From Antedon mediterranea (lineage: Eukaryota; Echinodermata; Crinoidea; Comatulida; Antedonidae): a stretch of 64,000 nt of DNA. This document shows, piece by piece, positions 38,801-46,252 of this stretch; position 1 is the stretch's first letter, and every line of letters begins with the position of its first letter. The translations under genes and the position numbers were made by a program. Under the pieces are notes generated by a model. That model did no database searches and was not told the DNA's origin. It was given only the letters and a program-made list of their open reading frames with translations. The stretch spans positions 23,772,001 to 23,836,000 of the forward strand of contig NC_092674.1 of NCBI RefSeq assembly GCF_964355755.1. The letters are read 5' to 3'.

Positions 38801-41800
38801 TATATATTCACTTTGACCAAAAATGGGATTAAAAAAAAACATTATTTACCTAAAAAAACTGTAATTTAAAGCAAATAATAGTCAAATTAGCTGCCAGCCA
38901 ATGGGTTTTGGTTGAATTTAACCATTTATTTGGTTTTTTCATAAGTGAAAACATTATTTTTATTTTTTTTAAAGTGATTAACTTTATTAAAACTACAAAA
39001 TAACAATTCGGGTCTGATTTAATTTATATTCATTTTTCATGTTTTTTGGGGACAATACATAGTTAAATTTATAGTTATTTAATTTATCGACAAGACACGT
39101 TGTCATATCCACTGTAAATATACGTGTGTCTTTACAGTGTTATTGGTTCAATTGATAGTGTACGCATACAATACGATAGCATTCTTTTGACCTGGGGAGA
39201 TCAGTTCATTAATGTACCTGTGACATTTGCGAGTGACCTTGCCTTCTATACAATATATCTTGATGGACTTTTCAATGGATTTGATGTTGATGACGTGTAT
39301 TATAATACGGTAAGATAACATACTGTACTTGGTATAACAATGAGAAAAAGTTAAAAAATTTATGTTAAACGTTAAGAAATGTTCAATACACTGATATTGG
39401 AAGGGCATTCCAATTAGAAATGGATAAACGGAAGGAAAATTTGAACATATTTCTTTGCAATGTCTTGTATTTTTTATATATGATATTTTATGTTCAACTT
39501 CAATTTATGTAATGATAAATAAGTTCAAGTTCAAATTTGTCAGGCGTAATAAACTTTTCTCATGTCTTATATCTTTTAGCTTTATGATGAAGGACATCGG
39601 TCCCTTACGGGTACAACATACACTGGAGAACCTACATTTACAAACATCACATTGTATGGACTGATTAATGACGTAGATCTTTTAAACTTGCTTGAAAACC
39701 TTGAGAATACCGTGTTCTTTGATGTATTCGCTGATAGCGTGGAGGATCGGTGTGAAGCTATTGATCAGCTGCACAAAACTCAGGAAAGTATGTACAAATA
39801 TTGAATATGTATGAGTTTAATGAGCTCATAGTAAACAAATAATGAATATGTATGAGTTTAATGAGCTCATGAAGTAAACAAATAATGAATATGTATGAGT
39901 TTAATGAGCTCATGAAGTAAACAAATAATGAATATTTAATAAGCTCAGGATAGAAAGTATACAAATAATGAATATTTATGAATTGAATGAGCTCAGCAAA
40001 TTAAGTATAGAAATAGAATTAAGAAAGTAATTTTCCAAATAATAAATATTTATAAATTTAGTGAACTTAGCAAAGTATAGAAGTAATGATATTTTCAAGT
40101 TGAATATATGGCCTGATGTACGTGTAGACTTAATGCAAGCAAAAATATTTTAATCTCAACGATTATAAGCAACATCTTAGTTAAGTCGAAGATGCTCTCC
40201 AGATGGAATGCCATCCTGAGATGGTAGTAGTAATTTTGTTTATTTTATTTATTTCATTTATATGTAATTTACTTTCTATGGACCAGAGTTTCCGAAATAA
40301 AAGATCGAATGAATGAATGAGAATACGATTTAAATGAATATTTAATGAGCTCAGAATAGATAGTATATACAATAAAATAAAATACTGAGTGTATGGATGA
40401 GCTCATTAACAGAGAGCAAGTATTTACACTATTTGCAAAAAAAAAATATATTGGCAATGTTTAAAAACAAAGCATGATAATATCAAGTAATTGTTAATTA
40501 TTAACATATTCAAGATTATTCTTGAATTTGGATGAAATGTAAACTTGTAACAAACTTACTTGTTTTAAATGTGTAGATCGTGCAGTACTAATCGAATGTA
40601 CCAAAGTTCTAAAGAAAATCTCAACGACTGGTTCTGTTAGTTGGCATTCTTTCGTCCTTGAACATAATCAATTACTATTAATTGGAACAGCAGGAAATGG
40701 CACCAGTGCTTGTAATCCAACAACTTTATACTGGTGGAATAAAAGAAGGGGTAATTATGAAGAAGTAGTGGTACGTAAAAATCTATGTTTGACAGGAAAG
40801 TTCTGTATCCCCTGTTGTCCCTGAATATGGATGGGTGTCCCAAACAAGAAGTGTCCCAAATGAGCGGTTCTACTATAAGTATCTAAATATTGTCCCCTTA
40901 ATTGATCTTGGCCATACTGTACTGTTGGTGTCCCAAAGGAAGTGTGTCCCAAAGGAAAAGGTGTCCCAAAGGAAATTGTGTCCCAAAGGAAAAGGTGTCC
41001 CAAAGGAAAAGGTGTCCCAAAGGAAATTGTGTCCCAAAGAAAATTGTGTCCCAATGGGAAGTGTGTCCCAATGGGAAGTGTGTCCCAATGGGAAGTGTGT
41101 CCCAATGGGAAGTGTGTCCCAATGGGAAGTGTGTCCCAAGGGAAGGGTGTTCCAAGGGAAGGGTGCCCCAAAGGAAAAGGTGTCCCAAAGGAAAAGGTGT
41201 CCCAAGGGAAGTGTGTCCCAAGGGGAAGGGTGTCCCAAGGGGAAGGGTGTCCCAAAGGAAAGGGTGTCCCAAAGGAAAGGGTGTCCCAAAGGAAAGTGTC
41301 CCAATGGAAGTGTGTCCCAATGGAAGTGTGTCCTAAAGGAAAGGGTGTCCCAAGGGAAAGGGTGTCCCAAAGGAAAGGGTGTCCCAAAGGAAAGGGTGTC
41401 CCAAAGGAAAGTGTGTCCCAAGGGAAGGGTGTCCCAAGGGAAGGGTCTCTTTCAAAGGAAGTGTTCCACTGTACAGAAAATTTAACTAAAACGATATTAT
41501 GTATTTGTATGTCTACCTTTTTACTGTATACTATAGGCACTGTCCAGTACCAAACAACTGTTTACTACAGACTAAAGAGCAAATATCACTGAACAAAAAC
41601 AAAATGTTTATACAAATTATGTTGCTCCTCACCTTTATAATGATTAATATTGTAAAATGCAGCCACTAATTTATACATTTAATCATATTGTTGATTTATT
41701 GTGTCTATTTTAATTCAGTTATGAATTAGCATTTTTAATTTCTTGCATTTGATTGATTTATACATACCTTTTGACATTAATTTCATATTGATTGCAATAT

Positions 41801-44800
41801 TTTTAATTCATTGATAATATTGAGGTATTGGTAAATCTAATTTTGTCTTTCATTAGACAATGTATCCTTCAAGAGCAGATGATGTGAGTGCATTTTTATT
41901 TGAATACATCCAATTTATGGTCATAGCCAGTCAGGGAGACTACTTGGAGGAGTGTTCATTTGATGTACATCCCACGTTAGATTATATTCCTATAACTAAT
42001 TGTGAGTATATTCGAGAGAGTGGTACAGGTACTGGGCTTGGTGGTTGACATGCTTGCTTACCAATCCCATGGTCCTTGGTTCAAATCCATTCTTTTTTTC
42101 GTCTACTACAGTGCCACTACCTTGTACTATAAGACCTTTATTTAGTCTGTATTGCTATTGGATGGTGTGGAAACTTTTTTTTTAAATGGTTCTATTATGC
42201 CAATCAAGAGACTAAACCATTGCTGACCCCAATGTGGACCATTCCATTCATTATTGGATGGTATAATTTATCTACCACCTAGAATGAAAGATCGAAATTG
42301 TAACACATTCAAAGATTTCTATTCTATTTGTACAGTACAGTATGTATAAATGTGTTGTATTTTTTAGCATCTTCTGGATGTGTGTGGGTTCTATATCTAA
42401 AATACGATACAGCTTATTTCTATCAAAAGATCAATTTTGACAATGCAGCAGATGTGGAAGTCTTTGTAAACCCTCTCACGAGAGAGAATTGCATGACAAT
42501 CATAGAGGCAGCAGAGGTCAATGCTCGGATATACACTACAAATTCTTTAGCTGCTGTGTATTGTATGAAGTATTATAAATCAGGATTTGTGCAAGTAACA
42601 ACCATTCCAACTCGTGGTGCAGTGAAGGTAAGTCATGTTAAAGCTCGGGTACAGGCATGAATTTTAAATATAATATCTGGTTAATTAAATTAATCAAATA
42701 TTTGTAATAGAAATCAAGACGAAAAAACATGAATTTCCCTTAAAATGGTCAAATAAAAACCAAGAAAACTTTTTTTCAGTAGTTAGGTAGTTTAACCTAA
42801 TGTAATGATATGTCTGGTGACTCCCTAGAAGGTGAAAAAAGATGGTGGATATACGGTGGATAAGTTTTGCTATAGCATGAAAATAAAACTCTGAAGTTGA
42901 ATAAAAATAGAAGAAAACTAGAAATGTAAAATTCAAGTTATATTACCTATATTTAGTCATCTGATAACATTTTTTACCACACCGTTCATTTTTCATAGTT
43001 TTTAAAAAATGCCTCTCTATTTACAACATTTGTGTACAAAAGAACAAAGATTTTACTGTGTAATTTGAACTATCCCCCCACTGATAAGAAAGTGCTTATT
43101 TTCAACAAGCTGGTGGAACACAAATAAAATCCCAAAAATTATGAAACATAGGGGAAACTATAGATCGATAATTATTGGAATGTATGATCAATAGAAATGT
43201 AAGGAATCTTTGTACTGTTTTACTGTTTCCACTTGGATGCAAAAACATTATCGCAATCTGACAATCACAATCGATTCATTATTTGAATAGTTGCGTGTCA
43301 TTGGTGAATTCGCTTGCGTTACGCTTTCAATCTTTGTGCTACGTCCTATTGGGGACCACTTGGCTCACTAAAAAATTTGCCGCAAACTGTGATCGCGTTC
43401 TATCAGACGCACACTAAACGATTCTGATTGGATAATTAATTACTTCGCTATACGGCACTCCCTGACATACTATAATAAATCAGAACATGTCATGAGCAGT
43501 GGAATTTTTTAGTGAGCTATCTGCTAACGTTCGGCGCACACACTTGAGTAAAATGACACGGGTGCCAACAAATATTAAACACGATATATATTTTCCTCAG
43601 CGGCATGCGTGGCTGATTCCTTACGAAATACCCGGCGCACACCGTTAGTTAAGTGTTACTCGTGCCAGTTGGCTCAGCCGAAGGCTCTAGTGTGAGCCGG
43701 GCTTTAGGAAACATAACAATTGTTTTTATTGTGCCTTTCTTTTGATTACCAAAGCAAATGAGTATCATAAAAGCCACTTTTAATATTGTTTTATATGTTT
43801 GATGGTTTTTAAAATAAAGATATGGATATATAAATGCCAAACTGCACTGTTCTAAATGCACTGCTACTCAAGTTTAGAACAATTTTAATTCTGGGATTTC
43901 CATTTGCTATTTTCAACCAGTTGTTAAATATGTAAATATTTTTACCAGTTTTATTTTACAATTGTATTTTAGGAATTTTCCCTTTTAGACTATGTTTTAC
44001 TATATTTGTAAACATGTTCTGAACAATTCATTTTTATATTTCCCTTTTATTTTCTCTCCTTTTTAACATTGTAAATTTTGTCTGTCTTTGTATTGTGATT
44101 TTAAAGGTTTAGGCTTTTGCAAGTTTTTTTTTTAATGCCTTTCATGAATGTTTTTAATCTATTAATATCTCTCCTTTTTATCCTGTCTCAATATGTTTTA
44201 AATAAAAATAAAAATTTACCTATAATATATGTTACAGATTACCCATTTTTTTGTTGATGGTATACTTCACCTGGCGATTGCTAACTTCCTTGATTCTTAC
44301 ATATCGTCTGTGGCGACCACCTCAGAAGTTTGGATCCAGTCTGACAACTATACCTTTACGAAAGTTGCTGAAGCAGACTCTTTTGCTGCCATGGATATTT
44401 TAGAAATGGAGATAAATGAGCAATATTATATAGTCATTGCCAATGGTTTTCAGGGAGCATTGACGGATTGTAATTTTGATGTTCCAGTACAGGTGTTTGA
44501 GTGAGTTATTTTTTTTCCTAGAACTAGATGAACTCATAATTTCTAAAGTTTTTGGTATTTGTCAAAAATCCTGTGATTTTATTCACCAATCACACTTTTT
44601 AAAATTTCAATAGCTAATATAATTATCTCCGCCTAAGAGCTTATGTTTTGACCCCTGTAAGTTTGTCAGTGTACAGGCTTGAGGCCACAGTTTTATCCAA
44701 AACTTTTCCACATAGTAGTAGTTCAATTATTTGGGGTGGCTAGGAAAGTGCCTTCTAACTTATTACACTAACACAAACTGTTTTTGTACTGTAGGTATAC

Positions 44801-46252
44801 TATGGGGTCACCAAATCTTGAGTGGAGGCAAGACTTGACTGCATACGGTGCATTAGATCTGGATTCGCACAGTGTGAATTCAAAACATTTACTCTTTGTG
44901 CTCGATAGGACAGACACTGTGACAGTTTACAAATACCAAGGGTCGTTATTGATGTTTGTCCGCATTAAAATTCTACCGGTAGAAGGTAATTCAATTAAAT
45001 TCAATTTATTTCAGACAAACTGTCCATATGAAACATATACATACAATAAAAAAGAAATACGAAGAATTATGTGACAACCGTCATGGAGAGGGAGGACCAA
45101 GAATTATTTAAAGTGCCTCTCTCCACTTGAAATACATTTTGGAATAAAAAATGAACAATTCATATACATATTTTGTTTTTGCTTTTCATAATTGTGGAAA
45201 GAAAACTATAAATTGTTAGCCTAAAAAATTCATAAAAAGATGGAACATTATTATCCACAAACAGATTTCTTGCATTGAGATATCGGGGTTGATTGATTGA
45301 TATCCTTTTGAAATAATTAGACCTAAAGGAGAACAATACATATTAATACAATACGATCTAAACAAGTAACACTTGATTGATTCGGAGAAGTAGAAAGGTA
45401 TTATACAGTATACCACAGTATATCAACATGATTAGTTTTTAGGTCTGCCTGCGTTTTTCAACCACACTAACATGAATGCATTCCTTTTCAGGAGCCCAAA
45501 CCTTGCACGTATTCTCTCTACATGGTACTAGTTACATACACGCTGGTGTCGGAGCCTACGATCTTGAAGATCGTTTCTTCTCAGATCAGGAAGTATTGCC
45601 TATACCAATTAACTCCCAAATCCTTCAAGCTAGAATTGACCAAACAGGTAATTTTTTTAAAGCAAAATTCAGTGTACAGTTTAGAATATATATCCAATTC
45701 TCAGTACAGCATCTGTAATTAAACCAGTATCTAGGAAAATTCTGTCATACACTGTCACATAGATATACCGTATCTAGACTTATTACTTACTTAATTTGTT
45801 GTTGGGCTTAAAGCAAGTGCTTAATTATGTCCCTCTGGATGTTCCTTCCTACGTTCTCCTATATGGATGCGTGAAATAGCAAAATTTGTACAACGAGCAG
45901 AGTCTTCCTGTTTCAATTTTTGCCTTGAAAATAGTTTCTCAGCTGAAGTATTATACGTATGAAACGCCATGTATGCCAAAATATTTATTTTTCGCCACTC
46001 AGACTGTGTGTTTAATACATATATAATGGGTATGACAAATTGTATTGGGAATGGCCCTAGATGCTGATGTATTATGTAAAATTGTAAATACAGTAATAAT
46101 ACTTCATAATCATATACAGAGAAACTAGAAAATGTACATGCCAATGATTGTTATATATTTATATATTGTCATTATATTTATATTATTTTGTTAGTTTTGT
46201 AATTCAATTTTCTTTTTTTTTTTTAGAATTCGAGACTCAAAGCTGTTCTTAA
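14045..46252 (+). CDS. large secreted protein: EAR propeller - coiled coil - about 20 beta repeats - EAR propeller
   Basis: Thirty-three exons join with GT/AG sites into one 2,115-codon frame: 14045-14123, 14652-14804, 17638-17798, 18399-18510, 19045-19245, 22409-22690, 23803-24342, 24755-24910, 25111-25244, 25457-25619, 26262-26483, 27050-27184, 27574-27780, 28432-28614, 29536-29693, 31088-31379, 32038-32214, 33102-33299, 33994-34197, 34571-34677, 35251-35413, 36390-36538, 36911-37202, 37646-37910, 39138-39309, 39580-39787, 40577-40770, 41857-42001, 42368-42627, 44238-44500, 44795-44985, 45492-45647, 46227-46252. Lengths sum to 6,348 nt. Residues 1-26 are a signal peptide; no later membrane segment is seen, so secretion is inferred. 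Asn-X-Ser/Thr sequons are common. EAR/EPTP repeats are known from LGI, TSPEAR and VLGR1 and mediate extracellular binding; the function here is unknown. The weakest junctions are the exon 4 donor (gttttg) and the tiny last exon. Confidence 0.88.
14159..14352. mobile_element. palindromic MITE, family P, intron 1
   Basis: GACGCAAC / GTTGCGTC blocks mirror one another and the right end reads GCGTCTCTGGTGGGAACCAA. The inner TTGACCAATAGC and GTGATTGGTCAA are the family's inverted CCAAT-like pair. Confidence 0.65.
15504..15625. mobile_element. palindromic MITE, family A (truncated right end)
   Basis: Starts AAAGCTCTGTCTACACTATC and contains the inverted GATGTGCC / GGGCACATCACACTTTTT pair, but loses the terminal repeat on the right. 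Confidence 0.75.
15786..16786 (-). CDS. RWDD2: RWD domain-containing protein 2
   Basis: Two exons, 16786-16556 and 16466-15786, join in phase 0 to 303 residues, the normal size for RWDD2A/RWDD2B. Residues about 10-125 form the RWD fold, with ELEMMQCMYP at the start and a LPHGYPSEAPEL loop, the family's YP..P hallmark. The remainder (about 150-300) matches the family's C-terminal DUF1115 region: LWIHSHHIYSKYKRRDILEWA, then GKPGVICLEG and EYWHRLRRLNWKKI. The biochemical role of RWDD2 is not established; RWD domains usually bind proteins. The gene lies wholly within intron 2 of the large plus-strand gene, antisense to it. Its own upstream DNA (16790-17040) holds CACGTG and GCGGGAAA, possible E-box and E2F sites (inference). 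A or B subtype cannot be assigned. Confidence 0.93.
20349..21628 (-). pseudogene. transposase remnant split by a SINE
   Basis: Two minus-strand frames, 21628-21215 then 20927-20349, look like parts of one protein. The first carries FTDGCGGQYKNK, FINLCHYQEDFG and FFATSHGKSACDGIGGTVKR, and the second carries PWIGLVVDVS, IKFMHPHG and CCWIPESNV. I know such blocks from uncharacterised transposase-like proteins that are multicopy in invertebrate genomes; the catalytic family is uncertain. The N-terminal part is missing and a SINE sits between the halves, so this copy is dead. Confidence 0.6.
20930..21238 (+). mobile_element. tRNA-derived SINE inserted in the transposase
   Basis: The head ATGGCCGAGCGGTTAAGGC (A-box-like, tRNA-Leu/Ser type) and GGGTTCGAGGCCGACTCGCT (B-box-like) are spaced as in a tRNA. 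The body TCTTCTCGGATAAGGACTAT and GAGTAGGGGGTTACCCCGGT is shared with the other SINE copies in the window. Confidence 0.85.
22724..23099 (+). mobile_element. LINE 3' fragment with poly-A tail, intron 6
   Basis: The plus strand codes the end of a reverse-transcriptase-type ORF, with SLLNALPIKIRNSRLKKYL and a stop near 22880, matching the 'LWN.LP..IR...' C-terminus common in LINE ORF2. A 3' UTR containing GTCAGCCCCGGATGTTTTGA and an A-run at 23085-23099 follow. It is 5'-truncated. Confidence 0.8.
23100..23802. other. rest of intron 6, nothing recognised
   Basis: A moderately GC-rich stretch (23210-23330) has no open exon or known element that I can identify. The remainder is AT-rich up to the exon 7 acceptor. 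Confidence 0.3.
24354..24473. mobile_element. MITE family A (internal part), just after exon 7
   Basis: The GTGATGTGCCCATATATGGA / GGGCACATCACACTTTTTT inverted pair is present, with the outer ends worn. It starts about 12 bases after the exon 7 splice donor. Confidence 0.7.
25272..25400 (+). mobile_element. tRNA-derived SINE head, intron 9
   Basis: AAGTGGCTGAGCGGTTAAAC is the A-box-like half, followed by a diverged body ending before exon 10. Confidence 0.5.
25679..25775. repeat. tandem repeat, unit about 24 bp, intron 10
   Basis: AATCAAACTTAAGTGAGATA is repeated about four times (TTC linker), followed by a diverged copy. Simple local amplification. Confidence 0.85.
25985..26110 (+). mobile_element. 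retroelement 3'-type fragment, intron 10
   Basis: TGATGAAGGGCTAGCGTTGC followed by CCGAAAGCTCTGCTAAC is a motif I associate with 3' ends of Penelope-like or related retroelements in deuterostome genomes. The class assignment is from memory of that motif only. Confidence 0.35.
27199..27400. repeat. dispersed repeat built on AGGGG/CCCCT inverted motifs, intron 12
   Basis: GGAACCCCTATTAAAGGGAC and CCCCTGAATAGGGGTTGGCC alternate in inverted orientation. Related blocks flank the MITE at 34750-35080 and the minisatellite at 40805-41480. Probably a MITE family. Confidence 0.55.
27781..28431. other. intron 13, nothing recognised
   Basis: No exon or known repeat was recognised. The antisense frame at 28225-28467 overlaps exon 14 and has no domain. 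Confidence 0.3.
28676..28870 (+). mobile_element. SINE body fragment, intron 14
   Basis: GTGCACTTTAAAGAATCAAG and TGGGTTACCTGGTGCATTCA match the body of the tRNA-derived SINEs. The tRNA head is absent. The 135-codon frame spanning it is incidental. Confidence 0.65.
29762..29962. repeat. dispersed palindromic repeat, family R, intron 15
   Basis: AAAGATGTATTGTCCCCCTG at the left and TTTTTAGGGACAATACA at the right are mirrored, as in 5815-6188. Confidence 0.65.
30480..30990. repeat. small tandem repeat and SINE-like block, intron 15
   Basis: GGGTCATTTTTATTAA is repeated at 30513-30550 (with one more copy near 30065). From 30757 the block TAATAATAGTTTATTCTTAT then ATATAGCACATATAAGCAAG matches 35450-35480, pointing to a dispersed retroelement tail. 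Confidence 0.45.
31380..32037. other. intron 16, possible retroelement remnant
   Basis: GTATGATCGAAACGTCAAGA near 31876 resembles retroelement 3' motifs; nothing coding was seen. Confidence 0.3.
32230..32345. mobile_element. MITE family A, 15 bases after the exon 17 donor
   Basis: Starts TTAAGCTCTGTCTACACTAT and carries GTGTGATGTACCCAAATATG. The right end is worn. Confidence 0.75.
32704..33018 (+). mobile_element. tRNA-derived SINE, near full length, intron 17
   Basis: A-box-like GTGCTGGCCGAGCGGTTAAG, B-box-like AAGGGTTCGAGGCTCACTCA, the body GTGCACTTTAAAGAACCTAG, and a tail of AAAC repeats at about 33008-33030. It is the best copy in the window. Confidence 0.88.
33300..33993. mobile_element. 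intron 18 with MITE family A at 33791-33915
   Basis: TAAAGCTCTGTCTATCAAAC and GTGTGATGTGCCTAAATATG mark a worn copy of family A. Other parts of the intron hold nothing recognised. Confidence 0.6.
34750..35085. mobile_element. MITE family A (34867-35044) nested in an AGGGG-type repeat, intron 20
   Basis: Outer sequence CCTCTATTAAAGGACCACAT and CCCCTGAATAGGGGTTAGCC belongs to the repeat also seen at 27199. It is interrupted by a full family A copy from TTAAGCTCTGCCTACACTAT to ACTAGTTTAATAGTGCAGTG, then resumes as AGGGGTGCCCCTATAAGAG. The order of insertion is therefore clear. Confidence 0.75.
35450..35850 (-). mobile_element. SINE on the minus strand interrupted by a second retroelement tail, intron 21
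   Basis: The SINE body (CCGAGGTAACCCTACTCGTC, TTATAGTCCTGAGAAGAC) ends with GCCTTAACCGCTCGAC, the reversed A-box. At about 35600-35775 it is split by a foreign block ending in ATAAATAAATAAA-type tail sequence, so that retroelement inserted later. Confidence 0.65.
36118..36300 (+). mobile_element. SINE body fragment, intron 21
   Basis: GTGCACTTTAAAGAATCCAG and GAGTAGGGGGTTACCCCGGT match the SINE body; the head is missing. Confidence 0.7.
36550..36697. mobile_element. MITE family A, complete, 11 bases after the exon 22 donor
   Basis: Starts TAAGCTCTGTTTACACTATC and ends TTGATAGTGTAGACAGAGCT, with inverted inner blocks. It makes up about 40% of this 372-base intron. Confidence 0.85.
38331..38630 (-). 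mobile_element. 5S-rRNA-derived SINE (SINE3 type)
   Basis: On the minus strand the element begins TACGGCCTTACCAC and runs on through GCTTGGATGGGAGACC and GGGAATACCGGGTGCTGTA, the 5S rRNA order of blocks including the internal control region. A non-5S body follows. The 300 bp element is bracketed by a perfect CTGAATGATG direct repeat at 38321-38330 and 38631-38640, the target-site duplication. Substitutions in the 5S part make it a retroposon rather than a working 5S gene. Confidence 0.85.
38690..39065. repeat. dispersed palindromic repeat, family R, intron 24
   Basis: Contains the family's TTAGCTGCCAGCCAATGGGT centre and ends with TTTTTTGGGGACAATACATA. Confidence 0.6.
39790..40410. repeat. 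tandem repeat, unit about 43 bp, plus LINE tail, intron 26
   Basis: AATGAATATGTATGAGTTTA then ATGAGCTCATGAAGTAAACA is repeated about three times nearly exactly and then decays to 40085, with stray units at 40330-40410. Between them, 40235-40320 ends TTACTTTCTATGGACCAGAG plus a GAATGAATGA tail, a LINE-type 3' end also seen at 54465-54530. Confidence 0.7.
40922..41465. repeat. GTGTCCCAAAGGAAA minisatellite, intron 27
   Basis: About thirty units of 16-18 bp, GTGTCCCAAAGGAAAGG with variants CCCAATGGGAA and CCCAAGGGAA, are clustered by variant type. Units of 18 bp keep all frames open on both strands, giving spurious frames up to 261 codons. The flanks contain TGTCCCTGAATATGG and GTGTCCCAAAC, so the array seems to have grown out of the repeat family at 27199. 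Confidence 0.9.
42028..42260 (+). mobile_element. tRNA-like SINE, second family, intron 28
   Basis: TGGGCTTGGTGGTTGACATG and CATGGTCCTTGGTTCAAATC sit as A- and B-box-like blocks. A related element is at 49625-49835. It starts 27 bases after the exon 28 donor. Confidence 0.5.
42628..44237. other. intron 29, repeats of unknown class
   Basis: 42640-42760 matches 54610-54760 (ACAGGCATGAATTTTAAATA and ATGAATTTCCCTTAAAATGG), a dispersed repeat. 43228-43365 is a strongly diverged family P MITE (TTGCGTGTCATTGGTGAATT). 43970-44215 is T-rich and ends in an AATAAAAATAAA run, like a LINE 3' end. No exon was recognised. Confidence 0.45.

Larger units (their letters stand above)
24755..39787 (+). other. 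central array of about 20 short beta repeats (exons 8-26)
   Basis: After a short helical linker (exon 8), residues about 600-1700 repeat a pattern of a G-[LT]-[VI]-[DN]-G-[VI]-[DN]-[LI]-x-x-L kind: GLVDGVYLDNL, GTVDGVHISDD, GSVDGLRIPED, GLINDIDLYNL, GLVDGADIQDL, GLIDGVDLQEL, GLVNGLDLQYL, GLVDGIDLSEE, GTINGMDIPGD, GTIDGVDISEW, GLINDVDLLNL and weaker copies. Many units also contain a lysine-threonine-phenylalanine signature (ATKTF, GVKTF, GWKTF, GKKTF twice, GPKTF) followed by a V.I strand. A regular alternation of Val/Ile with Gly/Asn turns suggests a beta-solenoid. Most exons start and end in phase 1, so units could spread by exon duplication. I do not recognise a named family. Confidence 0.7.
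40577..46252 (+). other. C-terminal EAR/EPTP propeller (exons 27-33)
   Basis: Residues about 1705-2108 again divide into EAR-like segments: QLLLIGTAG / TLYWWNK, QFMVIASQG / CVWVLYLK, NSLAAVYCM, LHLAIANFLD / EVWIQSDN, YYIVIANGFQ / PVQVFEY, KHLLFVLDR / VTVYKYQ and TSYIHAGVG. Cys-rich loops may form disulfides. The last exon adds only eight codons ending in Cys-Ser and a stop at 46250-46252. A candidate polyadenylation signal AATAAA lies at 46632-46637. The second propeller makes the molecule roughly symmetrical about the repeat array. Confidence 0.75.

Noticed and set aside
40755-41592. Long open frames on both strands (up to 261 codons) with Cys-Pro-Lys-Gly or Gly-Thr-Pro-Phe repeats
   Set aside because: They are read-throughs of an 18-base minisatellite in intron 27. 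All frames are open at once, and no signal, start context or splice support exists.
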